From: an uncultured Oscillospiraceae bacterium
GTDB lineage: Bacteria > Bacillota > Clostridia > Oscillospirales > Acutalibacteraceae
Assembly (NCBI GenBank): GCA_902492455.1
Contig: CABULH010000004.1
Location: forward strand, 62,001-126,000
Length of the DNA stretch: 64,000 bases
Reading direction: 5' to 3'
Shown here: positions 35,691 through 43,804 of the stretch, piece by piece
How positions within the stretch are numbered: position 1 is the stretch's first letter
Layout: each line of letters opens with the position of its first letter
Translations under genes and position numbers: made by a program
The notes under the pieces: generated by a model
What the model saw: the letters and a program-made list of their open reading frames with translations, nothing else
Databases searched by the model: none
Told to the model about the DNA's origin: nothing

Positions 35691-36725
35691 TTATGCGTCA
35701 TGTTCCGCCAGCCGCTCCCGCACCATTTTAGCGCGCAGAGCGTCCCGCTGACCGGGTTCCAGATCCTGTCCCGCCGCCGTCATGATGGTGGCCGGCTGGG
35801 CATCGTTGATTAAACCGCTAATTACATCCAAACCTACGCTGTCGATAATATCCAATGCCACGCCAACCCGCAGATTGGAGATCAGCGCCATGAACTCATC
35901 ATGCCCCAGCAGCCGCGCGGTGCGCAGAATTCCCAGCGAACGCCACACCCGATCCTCAAAACGGGGATTGCGGCAGAGCTGCTCCCGTGCAGCCCGTTCC
36001 TCCCGGATGATCTGAAAAGCGATACCTTTCAGGTTTTCGATGGCAGCCTGCTCCGAGATCCCTAAGGTCACCTGGTTGGAAAGCTGGTAAATAGCGCCTT
36101 CCGGCTTGCTGCCCTCTCCATACAATCCGCGAATGGTGAGTCCCAGCTTAGCTACCGTACCGGCCAGTTGCTGCAGCATACCTCGTTCTTCCAGGGCAGG
36201 CAGATGCAGCATAATGGAGGCCCGCATGCCGGTTCCCAGATTGGTGGGACACTGGGTCAGATATCCCAGCCGGTCATCAAAGGCGAAATGCAGTTCGGCA
36301 TCCAGCGCCGTATCCAGTTCATCCGCCTTCCGATAGGCGGCGTCCAAATCCAGTCCCGCGCACATCACCTGAATGCGGAAGTGGTCCTCCTCATTCACCA
36401 TAATACTGACGCTCTCATCAGCGCTGAGAAGCAGGGCGCTGCCCTCCTCGCAACGACTGAATTCCGGACTGATTAAATGGCATTCCGCCATAGACAATGC
36501 CTCCCGCTGAGGCATTCCCTGCATCTGCCGGAATTCCAGCCTGCCGATGGTGTTTTCCAGCTTGACGGCAGCGCCGGCGGCTTTATCAGCCACCAGCTTG
36601 CGCTGCTCCCTGCTCATACTAGCCGGAAAGGGAACCTTATGGAGATTGCGGGCAAGACGAACCCGGGTGCTGATCACCACATCGCCTTCCGCTCCGCTTT
36701 TCTGATACCATTTATTGCTGCTCAT
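35691..36725 (-). CDS. mcsB: protein arginine kinase McsB
   Basis: A 344-aa kinase of the phosphagen-kinase fold that phosphorylates arginines and so marks proteins for ClpCP. VVISTRVRLARNLHKVPFP carries the ATP-binding arginines; the mid part has CPTNLGTGMRASIMLHLPAL with the loop near the catalytic site. C-terminal residues end RAKMVRERLAEHDA. Its start overlaps the mcsA stop by 14 nt, so the McsA activator is made next to it. Confidence 0.95.
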   Translation of the reverse strand: MSSNKWYQKSGAEGDVVISTRVRLARNLHKVPFPASMSREQRKLVADKAAGAAVKLENTIGRLEFRQMQGMPQREALSMAECHLISPEFSRCEEGSALLLSADESVSIMVNEEDHFRIQVMCAGLDLDAAYRKADELDTALDAELHFAFDDRLGYLTQCPTNLGTGMRASIMLHLPALEERGMLQQLAGTVAKLGLTIRGLYGEGSKPEGAIYQLSNQVTLGISEQAAIENLKGIAFQIIREERAAREQLCRNPRFEDRVWRSLGILRTARLLGHDEFMALISNLRVGVALDIIDSVGLDVISGLINDAQPATIMTAAGQDLEPGQRDALRAKMVRERLAEHDA

Positions 36726-37218
36726 CTCCGTTGCCCTCCAATTCCTGAATACGGTCCCTCAGTTTGGCACATTCCTCATACTGCTGACCAGCTATGGCAT
36801 CCGCCAGCTGTTTTTTCAGTTGGGACAATTCCCGTTCCCGTTTGGCGGTTTCCCCCGCCTGAGGAGATATTTTCCCCATATGCTGCGCCTTACCGTGAAT
36901 CCGCTGGATAGAGGGCAGCAGCCGGTCGTAAAAGGTGGTATAACAGGCGGGGCATCCCGCCTTTCCAGAATGGGCGATTTCCTGAAAGGTTTTTCCGCAG
37001 CCTTCACAGCGCACGCTGTCGGCCAACTCACGGGCTGCCGGCTCCGCAAAAAGGCTTCCCCAAAAATCGCCCAGATCAAAGCCAAAGCCATTCCACATGC
37101 TGCCCAATCCCTGTTTGGCCGCACAGGCGGCACAGAGATGCAGTTCTGTCGTCTCCCCATTGATCGTCTTTTTCACGTGAGTGGTAGCCTGATTCTTACC
37201 GCAGTTTTGACAAAGCAT
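36712..37218 (-). CDS. mcsA: McsA, activator of McsB
   Basis: A 168-aa protein with two paired zinc-finger sets, CQNCGK with CAAC, then CEGCGK with CPACYTTF, and a C-terminal UVR motif (LKKQLADAIAGQQYEECAKLRDRI). In B. subtilis it binds McsB and is part of the stress sensor. Position in the operon and spacing fit. Confidence 0.94.
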   Translation of the reverse strand: MLCQNCGKNQATTHVKKTINGETTELHLCAACAAKQGLGSMWNGFGFDLGDFWGSLFAEPAARELADSVRCEGCGKTFQEIAHSGKAGCPACYTTFYDRLLPSIQRIHGKAQHMGKISPQAGETAKRERELSQLKKQLADAIAGQQYEECAKLRDRIQELEGNGDEQQ

Positions 37219-37230
37219 GAAAAAGCCTCC

Positions 37231-37698
37231 TTAATCCGTTTGCAGATTGATGGTTGTCAACATCTGTTTCATCAGCGCGGCCCGCAGCCGGTCCCGCTGT
37301 TCCACCGGAATATCCCGGTAAGCCTGGTCGGATACGGCGCTGCCGATTAAGCGGGCCGCTTCCGGCGAAAGCAGCTTCTGATACCGCAGATTATCCAAAA
37401 TCGCCTGGGCGGTAGCAGGAACCAACGTATCTCCGATTGTATTCACCACATGCATCAAGGGAGACATCTGCGGCCGGTATTGAATTCGACGGATCCGAAT
37501 GTATCCGCCGCCGCCCCGTCTGCTTTCCACAATGTAACCCTGTTCCGGTGTGAACCGGGAGGTCAGCACATAATTGATCTGGCTGGGGACACAGCCGATT
37601 TCCTCCGCCAGCTCATTTCGCTGCAGAACGGCACAGCCATTCTGCGTCTGTTCCAGCATATGAAGAATATAGGCTGTTATTTCGTCGCTTAATCGCAT
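37231..37698 (-). CDS. ctsR: transcriptional repressor CtsR
   Basis: A 155-aa repressor of clp genes. Start at MRLSDEITAYIL after GAGGAGGGG (the longest frame adds eight codons). N-terminal winged helix with the glycine-rich wing RRGGGGYIRIRRI, whose heat-sensitive glycines are the thermosensor in Bacillus; C-terminal dimer domain contains the McsB-target region. Two CtsR-type heptad repeats lie around the promoter, so the operon is self-controlled. Confidence 0.95.
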   Translation of the reverse strand: MRLSDEITAYILHMLEQTQNGCAVLQRNELAEEIGCVPSQINYVLTSRFTPEQGYIVESRRGGGGYIRIRRIQYRPQMSPLMHVVNTIGDTLVPATAQAILDNLRYQKLLSPEAARLIGSAVSDQAYRDIPVEQRDRLRAALMKQMLTTINLQTD

Positions 37699-37733
37699 GA
37701 ATTTCCCCTCCTCCGTATACATACAATGAAAAA

Positions 37734-37750
37734 ATTGACTTTAGCTGACC
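37734..37750 (-). promoter_or_regulatory. ctsR: CtsR box, downstream copy
   Basis: On the minus strand GGTCAGC-taa-AGTCAAT matches the CtsR tandem heptad (GGTCAAA-nnn-GGTCAAA) in both GTCA cores with the right 10-bp repeat. It lies just after the -10. Confidence 0.6.
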
Positions 37751-37759
37751 TTTATGGAT

Positions 37760-37788
37760 AGTGTATCCTAAAGATCAGGAAAAGTCAA
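37760..37788 (-). promoter_or_regulatory. sigma-A promoter of ctsR-mcsA-mcsB-clpC
   Basis: TTGACT (37783-37788) and TACACT (37760-37765) on the minus strand, 17 bp apart. The -35 lies inside the upstream CtsR box. Confidence 0.75.
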
Positions 37789-37799
37789 AGTCAGTTAAA
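37783..37799 (+). promoter_or_regulatory. ctsR: CtsR box, copy over the -35
   Basis: On the plus strand AGTCAAA-gtc-AGTTAAA gives two heptads at the 10-bp repeat, one mismatch in the second. Binding here would block the -35 of the ctsR promoter. Confidence 0.6.
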
Positions 37800-37817
37800 G
37801 TCTAATTTTTATTTCCG

Positions 37818-37843
37818 GCAGCTAATTATGGTGAATTAGCTGC
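37818..37843. repeat. 10-bp inverted repeat upstream of ctsR promoter
   Basis: GCAGCTAATT-atggtg-AATTAGCTGC. There is no T run on either strand, so it is a weak terminator at best; it may separate the small gene at 37857 from ctsR. Confidence 0.45.
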
Positions 37844-37856
37844 TGCTGACGGCTGT

Positions 37857-38039
37857 TTACGCCCGGGATCCCCTGATTTCTTCCGCAGACGATCGATCCG
37901 ATAACTGTTTAGTCAAGCGATTACCATGGGGACAGGTGTGTTCGGAAGGATCATCTGGTTCCAGCGGTGCGGCCATTTCCGCCATAGCGGCTTTTTGCTT
38001 CTCCGTCAGGAGAGTTATCCTTTTTTCTTCCCTTTTCAT
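37857..38039 (-). CDS. hypothetical 60-aa protein
   Basis: A short frame starting MKREEKRITLLTEKQKAAMA, with GGCGGGATGAG as a moderate ribosome site. It is charged, with an N-terminal helix-like stretch and one SEHTCPHGNRLTKQL motif; I do not recognise it. It is upstream of ctsR in the same direction, set off by the inverted repeat at 37818. Could be spurious. Confidence 0.35.
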   Translation of the reverse strand: MKREEKRITLLTEKQKAAMAEMAAPLEPDDPSEHTCPHGNRLTKQLSDRSSAEEIRGSRA

Positions 38040-38109
38040 TTCTCATCCCGCCTTATCTTTCCTTTTGATAGCATATGACAGGATCAGCGCATTTATACGC
38101 CGGACCGTC

Positions 38110-38137
38110 ACCAGTTCCATTCCCTTTTCATATGATA
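38110..38137 (+). promoter_or_regulatory. sigma-K-like promoter of the small Cys-rich protein gene
   Basis: AC (38110) then 17 nt then CATATGATA (38129-38137), which fits the sigma-K pattern AC-N16/17-CATANNNTA. The paralogue at 59089 has the same layout. Confidence 0.5.
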
Positions 38138-38168
38138 GGTTGTAACCAACGAAAGGAGGCGACTGAAT

Positions 38169-38294
38169 ATGTGTTTGAGAAATATTTTTGGTGGCGGCGA
38201 TTGCACCTGTATTCTGTTTATCATTATTCTTCTGCTGTTGGTGCAGGATAATGGCAATTGCGGATGCAGCAACAACTGTGGCTGCGGATGCTGA
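38169..38294 (+). CDS. small Cys/Gly-rich hydrophobic protein, copy 1
   Basis: A 41-aa protein with AAGGAGG 9 nt before its ATG: MCLRNIFGGGDCTCILFIII, a leucine/isoleucine membrane stretch (15-25), then QDNGN and a tail made of Cys-Gly pairs (CGCSNNCGCGC). Eight cysteines in all. Related small proteins in Clostridia are called chorion-class or high-cysteine proteins, with no known function. A second copy lies at 59089. The sigma-K-like promoter points to late mother-cell expression, for example in the spore coat; this is inference. Followed at once by a terminator. Confidence 0.75.
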   Translation: MCLRNIFGGGDCTCILFIIILLLLVQDNGNCGCSNNCGCGC

Positions 38295-38310
38295 AGCTTT
38301 CGCGCATAAC

Positions 38311-38340
38311 AAAAGGACCGGCTGAAAAGCCGGTCCTTTT
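38311..38340 (+). terminator. terminator of small Cys-rich gene
   Basis: Perfect 13-bp stem AAAAGGACCGGCT / AGCCGGTCCTTTT, loop gaaa. It may also serve the convergent serpin gene. Confidence 0.85.
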
Positions 38341-38371
38341 GCAGTCTTTCTATATTAACCGAAATAACTCA

Positions 38372-39691
38372 TCAGGCGATTGGTTTTGGGTCGGTGACGA
38401 CGGCGGCAAACAGCAGCGCACCGGTTGGTTTATCCACTACGGCGCAAAGGAAAGGCTGATTCGCCGTGACATGACGAGTATTCATTGCATCGCCGCACAG
38501 TACCCCTATAGCTGTAGCCGCCGCGGCTTTGGTTCCTTCTTCTCCGACCTGCAGCGCCGTTTGATGAATCACACTTCCAATATAGGTAGGCTCTATTGTC
38601 GTCAGACGGCTGAAATCCGCTCGTTCGGAATCAAAAGCATCCTTCATCCCCATACCGGGAAGAATCTTCTCCAGTTCACTCCGGAACTCAATTGAAAAGC
38701 GGGGCATCACCAGAGCTATGGTTTCCTCCGTCATAGCCTGCATCCAGCTGGAAAACGTATCCTTATCCAGAGATTCCATCAAAGCATCCACCCCGCCGGA
38801 TTCCTCTCGGGGCACCGCTATCAGCATGGCGGTGCGGTCGTCCTTATAATCCAGCAGCGCAGCGGATACCACTTCATCCTGCATCCATCTTCCTTTATAA
38901 GTCTGTCGCATCATGGGCAGCGTCACATCCCCGCGGCTGCCGCGAAAGATTCCATCCATCGATTGACGACCGTCAAATGGACTTGCCCATTCCCCGCTGA
39001 AAAGCAGAGAATTCAGCAAATAGAGGACACTGTCATCCCTCAACTGCTGCGGCTGAAGCAGTTCCTTGATCATGCCGTCTGTCCGCTTCTCCGCCCAGCG
39101 GTTGATAGCGGGAATCAGAGTGGCGTCGAAAGCGTGAGGTACGATTTCCGCGCTGTAATAGGTCTGATTTCTCTGCAAAAAATCCGGCAGAATCTGTTCC
39201 TGAAAGCTGTCCCGCAGCCACAGGGAATTGGCCCAGCGGAAGCTGTTCTTAGGATTACCGGAAAGTAGGGACAACAGATCCCGGCAGCCCTCCCGCAAAG
39301 CCTCGGCATCACCTGTGTGAAGCAAAGATAGTGTTTGGTTCAAAGTATCCCCAGCCATCCCCTCCGCTGTCATTCCCAGTGCAATATACAGGCTAGCGGG
39401 TGAGATCAGCACACCGTCCTCCGCTGTCAGCTGTCCTTTTTTCGATGCCTGAACCAGCTGTTTAAGCAGATCGGCGGTAAAAGCCTGATAACTGTCGGCA
39501 AAATTATCGTATAGCTGATTCACCGGTGTGAGTTCTACGGAAGTGGAGGGCTGCGTCTTGCCATGCTGTGTTTCTGTTATATTGGATGCCAGCTTCGAGC
39601 TGGACGAATCCACCGCCGGATGACCTCCGCAACCCGCCGTCAGCAGCAGACTCGCTGCCAGAAGGAATACAGGAAGCCGCTTTTTATTCAT
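38372..39691 (-). CDS. serpin-family lipoprotein, copy A
   Basis: A 439-aa serine-protease-inhibitor fold protein. N-terminal signal ends in a lipobox-like LTAGC (Cys21), then a low-complexity linker and the serpin domain from about residue 60. Diagnostic stretches: ISPASLYIALGMTAEGM, ALLDYKDDRTAMLIAVP, VIHQTALQVGEEGTKAAAAT and NQPFLCAVVDKPTGALLF. The hinge GTKAAAATA before the reactive loop has the small residues needed for strand insertion, so it is likely an active inhibitor. By counting 15 residues from the hinge Gly, the scissile bond lies near VLCGD. Tandem with copy B. Confidence 0.9.
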   Translation of the reverse strand: MNKKRLPVFLLAASLLLTAGCGGHPAVDSSSSKLASNITETQHGKTQPSTSVELTPVNQLYDNFADSYQAFTADLLKQLVQASKKGQLTAEDGVLISPASLYIALGMTAEGMAGDTLNQTLSLLHTGDAEALREGCRDLLSLLSGNPKNSFRWANSLWLRDSFQEQILPDFLQRNQTYYSAEIVPHAFDATLIPAINRWAEKRTDGMIKELLQPQQLRDDSVLYLLNSLLFSGEWASPFDGRQSMDGIFRGSRGDVTLPMMRQTYKGRWMQDEVVSAALLDYKDDRTAMLIAVPREESGGVDALMESLDKDTFSSWMQAMTEETIALVMPRFSIEFRSELEKILPGMGMKDAFDSERADFSRLTTIEPTYIGSVIHQTALQVGEEGTKAAAATAIGVLCGDAMNTRHVTANQPFLCAVVDKPTGALLFAAVVTDPKPIA

Positions 39692-39714
39692 CTTCTATCG
39701 CCTCCATATTTTCA

Positions 39715-40989
39715 TTAAGACAATCTTTCAGGTTGTTCCACTGTTCCCAGGAAAAGCAGAGCGCCGGTGGGTTTATCCACAATGGCACAAAGGAAAGGAC
39801 GATCCAGTGTCAGTTCCTGTGGTAAGGGAGCAGCGTTTTTCCGCAGGCCGAACCCGGTAAAAGCGGCCGCCCGGGTACCGTTTTCGTCCACCTCCAGCAC
39901 CGCCTCATGGATGGCGGTATGCACATATATCCCACCGTTCTGTAACATGCGGGAAAAATCCGCGCTGGGCTGGAAAGCCTCTGTGGCCCCTAATGAAGAA
40001 AAAGCGGCTCCCAGCTGTTCCGTACGATAGCGCAGGGAAAAACGGGGCATAGTTAAGGACAGAGAACAACTTTCCATGCCATCTGTCCAGCCGCGGATCT
40101 CCTCTGCCGTCAGATCATCGATCAAAGCCTCCAGATCTCCCTTTGGCAGAGCCACCAGCATCGCCGTACGGTCATCCTTGTAATCCAGCAGAGCGGCGGC
40201 CACCTTGTCGTTTTCGAAATACCGACCGTCTTCCTTGTCGGTGCGATGCATTATCGGCAGCTCGATATCTCCCGCCGTGCCGTGAAACACCTCTTCTTTT
40301 GTATCCGCCTTGTCAAACCGCAGCTTCCATTCTCCATCGAATAGCAAGGCGTTGCACAGCAGTAATTCCATCGTTTCATCCATCAGGGGCTGCAATGCCT
40401 CGGTAATCATCCCTTTGGTGATCTCCTTCACCCAGCCGTTCACCTTATCCGGCAGGGTCTGATCAAAGGGTTCTGCAGCCATCAAAGCGCCATAACCCGC
40501 GTCCAGACGTTCCAGATAATCCGCCCGCACCTCTTCTCTCAGCGAGACATCCACCCAAAGGGAATTGGCTGATTGGAAATAATGCTTGGGATTCCCGGTC
40601 ATCAGCGATTGCAGATCCCGACAGCCTGCCGTCAATTTTTCCGTATCAGCCGCATCGAATAGCGCCAGCAACTGATCCCGGGTGATCCCCTCAGCTCCCT
40701 CGGTCAGCATTCCCGCCGCTATAGCGATGCTGGCGGGAGAAAAAAATACGTTGCCGCTCTCATCGCTGTTTTGAGCATACAGCTGCCGCAGCATTGCCAC
40801 TGCAAAATCCCCGTATCCGGCGGCAAAATCCGCCGGCAGCGTCTTTGCCGGCTCCAATCCGCTGAGGTAACCCCTGCCCTGCCCCAGCCGTTCCACTGTT
40901 TGACCGCCGCATCCGCCCGCTGCTACGATTCCCGCTGTCAGCAGTACGCACAGCAGACGGCTGACTCTCAGAGAACAACTCTTTTTCAT
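39715..40989 (-). CDS. serpin-family lipoprotein, copy B
   Basis: A 424-aa protein, start at MKKSCSLRVS after GAGGGGG. A signal peptide ends at AAGGC (Cys27), a weaker lipobox. Serpin hallmarks FFSPASIAIAAGMLTEGAEG, ALLDYKDDRTAMLVALP and DRPFLCAIVDKPTGALLFLG match copy A closely. The hinge is GTRAAAFTG; the predicted scissile region LRKNA contains Arg-Lys, unlike copy A, suggesting a trypsin-like target. It is 23 nt upstream of copy A in the same operon. Two surface serpins with different loops suggest defence against two host or neighbour proteases. Confidence 0.9.
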   Translation of the reverse strand: MKKSCSLRVSRLLCVLLTAGIVAAGGCGGQTVERLGQGRGYLSGLEPAKTLPADFAAGYGDFAVAMLRQLYAQNSDESGNVFFSPASIAIAAGMLTEGAEGITRDQLLALFDAADTEKLTAGCRDLQSLMTGNPKHYFQSANSLWVDVSLREEVRADYLERLDAGYGALMAAEPFDQTLPDKVNGWVKEITKGMITEALQPLMDETMELLLCNALLFDGEWKLRFDKADTKEEVFHGTAGDIELPIMHRTDKEDGRYFENDKVAAALLDYKDDRTAMLVALPKGDLEALIDDLTAEEIRGWTDGMESCSLSLTMPRFSLRYRTEQLGAAFSSLGATEAFQPSADFSRMLQNGGIYVHTAIHEAVLEVDENGTRAAAFTGFGLRKNAAPLPQELTLDRPFLCAIVDKPTGALLFLGTVEQPERLS

Positions 40990-41079
40990 AGTCCGCCCCC
41001 TCATCTGATGAAATCATGAAAAGATCCTTTCACTCGTATAGTGTCCGCAATACCGCCGCATGTTGCAGCAAAGGAAGAA

Positions 41080-41112
41080 TAAAAAACGCTGTCCGGAAAA
41101 TCCCGGACAGCG
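41080..41112 (-). terminator. terminator of glyQS
   Basis: 10-bp stem CGCTGTCCGG / CCGGACAGCG with a 6-nt loop, followed on the minus strand by TTTTTTATTCTT. Confidence 0.88.
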
Positions 41113-41125
41113 GCAGCAATGTTAT

Positions 41126-42508
41126 TTAGAAATCTATTTTCTCCTGAAGATAGGCTTCCAGCTCGTCAATAGCCACTCTGGTCTGCTCCATGGTATCCCG
41201 ATCCCGCACGGTGACACAATTGTCTTCCAGAGAATCGAAATCAAAGGTAATGCAGAAGGGAGTGCCGATTTCGTCTTCCCGACGATACCGTTTACCGATG
41301 GAACCAGCGTCATCATAATCCATCATGAACCGGCCCGCCAGCTTCTCGTACACCTTATATGCCTCATCCCCCAGCTTTTTGGATAGGGGCAGCACCGCAG
41401 CTTTAAAGGGAGCCAGCGCAGGATGGAGCCGCAGCACCACACGGGTATCGTTCTTCTCAGCGTCCACCACTTCCTCATCGTAGGCGTCGCAGAGGAAGGC
41501 CAGCAGCACGCGGTCGGCGCCTAGCGAGGGCTCCACCACATAGGGAACATAATGTTCCCCCGTCTCCTGATCAAAATAGGTCATATCCTTACCGGAATGC
41601 TCCTGATGCTGCTTGAGATCGTAATCGGTACGATCCGCGATGCCCCACAGCTCGCCCCAGCCGAAGGGGAACAAAAACTCGATATCCGTGGTACCCTTGG
41701 AATAAAAAGCCAGTTCTTCGGGATTGTGATCCCGCAGCCGCATATTTTCCTCCCGGAGACCAAGCTTCAGCAGCCAGTCACGACAGAAGGCGCGCCAATA
41801 GTTGAACCATTCCAGATCGGTGCCCGGCTTGCAGAAAAATTCCAGTTCCATCTGCTCAAATTCCCGGATACGGAAAATGAAGTTGCCGGGGGTAATTTCA
41901 TTGCGGAAGCTCTTGCCCACCTGTGCCACGCCAAAAGGCAGCTTTTTGCGGGCGGAGCGCTGCACATTCTGAAAATTGACAAAGATACCCTGGGCGGTTT
42001 CCGGCCGCAGATACACCTCATTTTTGGAATCCTCGGTGACGCCCTGATGAGTCTTGAACATCAGATTAAACTGACGGATATCGGTGAAATTGTGGCTGCC
42101 GCAGTTCGGGCAGGCGATGCCGTGCTCCCGGATGAATTCCATCATCTTCTCATTGGTCCAGCCGTCGGCCACGGTGCCGTCGTAATCCTCAATCAGCTTG
42201 TCGGCGCGATGCCGGCTTTTACAGTCCCGGCAATCCATCAGCGGATCGGAAAACCCGCCCACATGACCGGAGGCGACCCATACTTCCCGGTTCATCAGGA
42301 TGGCGCTGTCCAGCCCGACATTGGTGGGGCTTTCCTGGACGAACTTCTTCCACCAGGCGCGCTTAACGTTGTTTTTCAGCTCCACTCCCAGTGGGCCGTA
42401 ATCCCAGGCGTTGGCCAGGCCGCCGTAGATATCCGAGCCGGGATAGACAAAGCCGCGGCCCTTGCAGAGCGCAACGATTTTGTCCATAGTTTTGTCTGCG
42501 TTATTCAT
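41126..42508 (-). CDS. glyQS: glycyl-tRNA synthetase (single-chain type)
   Basis: A 460-aa class II synthetase of the archaeal/eukaryotic-like homodimer type. Start at MNNADKTMDKIVAL after GGAGGG. Motifs: GSDIYGGLANAWDYGPLG, the TDIRQFNLMFKT strand, RPETAQGIFVNF, GVAQVGKSFRNEI, and SLGADRVLLAFL. Anticodon domain from about residue 360. Own promoter and terminator. Confidence 0.96.
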   Translation of the reverse strand: MNNADKTMDKIVALCKGRGFVYPGSDIYGGLANAWDYGPLGVELKNNVKRAWWKKFVQESPTNVGLDSAILMNREVWVASGHVGGFSDPLMDCRDCKSRHRADKLIEDYDGTVADGWTNEKMMEFIREHGIACPNCGSHNFTDIRQFNLMFKTHQGVTEDSKNEVYLRPETAQGIFVNFQNVQRSARKKLPFGVAQVGKSFRNEITPGNFIFRIREFEQMELEFFCKPGTDLEWFNYWRAFCRDWLLKLGLREENMRLRDHNPEELAFYSKGTTDIEFLFPFGWGELWGIADRTDYDLKQHQEHSGKDMTYFDQETGEHYVPYVVEPSLGADRVLLAFLCDAYDEEVVDAEKNDTRVVLRLHPALAPFKAAVLPLSKKLGDEAYKVYEKLAGRFMMDYDDAGSIGKRYRREDEIGTPFCITFDFDSLEDNCVTVRDRDTMEQTRVAIDELEAYLQEKIDF

Positions 42509-42546
42509 GTTCTTCCCTCCGGTATTCCTTCGTCTCATACCATGTT

Positions 42547-42575
42547 ATTCTAATATGTGCAGGCGCAATTGTCAA
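42547..42575 (-). promoter_or_regulatory. sigma-A promoter of glyQS
   Basis: TTGACA (42570-42575) and TAGAAT (42547-42552) on the minus strand, 17 bp apart, 38 bp upstream of the start. Confidence 0.8.
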
Positions 42576-42595
42576 TGATTCCCGCCCCGGTCTGC

Positions 42596-42628
42596 AAAAA
42601 TCCCCCGTCCGAATTCGCCGGACGGGGG
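42596..42628 (-). terminator. terminator of pfkA
   Basis: 10-bp GC stem CCCCCGTCCG / CGGACGGGGG; on the minus strand ATTTTTGC follows. Confidence 0.88.
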
Positions 42629-42645
42629 CAAAAAGGCAGTGAAAA

Positions 42646-43614
42646 TCAAATAGAAATCTCGTGGGCCATGCGATACAGATCAAAATCAAAGGGCTTCTTC
42701 ATCTGCAGCGCTTCCTCGATATCAAAATCCAGCACATGGTCGTTCTGGATGGTAACCACGCGGTTGCTCTTGCCCTCCAGCAGAATATCCACCGCATAGT
42801 AGCCCATCTGGCTGGCGAGTACCCGGTCGTACACCGTGGGATTGCCGCCCCGCTGCACATGTCCCAGGATGGTGGCGCGGGTTTCGATTCCCAGACGCTT
42901 TTCAATATCCTCAGCCATGGTCATAACATGCCCCACACCCTCGGCCACGATGATGATGAAATGCTTCTTGCCGGTGGCGGAGGTCACCCGCATCCGGTCG
43001 ATGATATCCTTTTCAAAATCAAAGGGAACCTCCGGGACAACGATACTGGTGGCGCCCACAGCAATGCCGACATTCAGCGCCAGATAACCCGCCCGGCGGC
43101 CCATGACCTCCACTACGCTGCAGCGGTCGTGGGATTGAGCGGTATCCCGCAGTTTATCGATCATCTCCATGCTGGTATTCAGCGCTGTGTCATAGCCGAT
43201 GGTGTGCTCACAGCAGGAAATATCATTGTCGATGGTTCCCGGAAGACCGATGCAGGGAACACCGTGGCGGGTCAAATCCTGGGCGCCGCGGAAGGAGCCG
43301 TCACCGCCGATAACCACCACACCGTCGATGTTGTTTTCCCGGCAGGTTTCCACTGCCTTCTGCATACCGGCTTCCGTGCAGAACTCCGGGCTGCGGGCGG
43401 TATACAGCATGGTGCCGCCGCGGTGGATAATATCCGACACGCTGCGGAGATTCATCTCCACCAAATCGCCGTTGATTAACCCGTTGTAGCCCCGATAGAC
43501 GCCTAAGCACTCCACGCCCTTGCTCAACGCGGTACGCACCACGGCGCGAATGGCCGCGTTCATGCCCGGCGCGTCGCCGCCGCTGGTTAAAACCGCTATC
43601 TTTCTAATGGCCAT
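42646..43614 (-). CDS. pfkA: 6-phosphofructokinase
   Basis: A 322-aa ATP-dependent enzyme of glycolysis. Start at MAIRKIAVLTSGGDAPGMN; an ATG five codons earlier is possible, as the ribosome site AAAGG is distant. GGDAPGMNAAIR binds ATP, GGDGSFRGAQ and GTIDND form the active site, MGRRAGYLA binds the sugar phosphate. It follows dnaE, a common Firmicute order, but has its own promoter in the gap. Confidence 0.96.
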   Translation of the reverse strand: MAIRKIAVLTSGGDAPGMNAAIRAVVRTALSKGVECLGVYRGYNGLINGDLVEMNLRSVSDIIHRGGTMLYTARSPEFCTEAGMQKAVETCRENNIDGVVVIGGDGSFRGAQDLTRHGVPCIGLPGTIDNDISCCEHTIGYDTALNTSMEMIDKLRDTAQSHDRCSVVEVMGRRAGYLALNVGIAVGATSIVVPEVPFDFEKDIIDRMRVTSATGKKHFIIIVAEGVGHVMTMAEDIEKRLGIETRATILGHVQRGGNPTVYDRVLASQMGYYAVDILLEGKSNRVVTIQNDHVLDFDIEEALQMKKPFDFDLYRMAHEISI

Positions 43615-43704
43615 TGGTACAAAACCCATCCTTTCGCTCAGCCTGAGAGCATTCTATCTCCAGGCTCTTCGCTGCGGTCCTTTTGATTATCCAAAGCTTT
43701 CCTT

Positions 43705-43734
43705 ATTATACACCAATTGACGAAAAAATATCAA
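43705..43734 (-). promoter_or_regulatory. sigma-A promoter of pfkA
   Basis: TTGATA (43729-43734) and TATAAT (43705-43710) on the minus strand with an 18-bp spacer. A 5' leader of about 85 nt with an AGCCTG/CAGGCT stem follows. Confidence 0.7.
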
Positions 43735-43769
43735 GCATGGGAATGGGGAAAAAAGGCAATGATTTCGAC

Positions 43770-43804
43770 AATATTTGCACAACTTTCACAGGTGGGCAAA
43801 TATT
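43770..43804. repeat. 9-bp inverted repeat at the dnaE stop
   Basis: AATATTTGC ... GCAAATATT, 17 nt apart, overlapping the dnaE stop codon. No T run follows. It may be an operator for the pfkA promoter or a weak stem; nothing decides. Confidence 0.4.
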
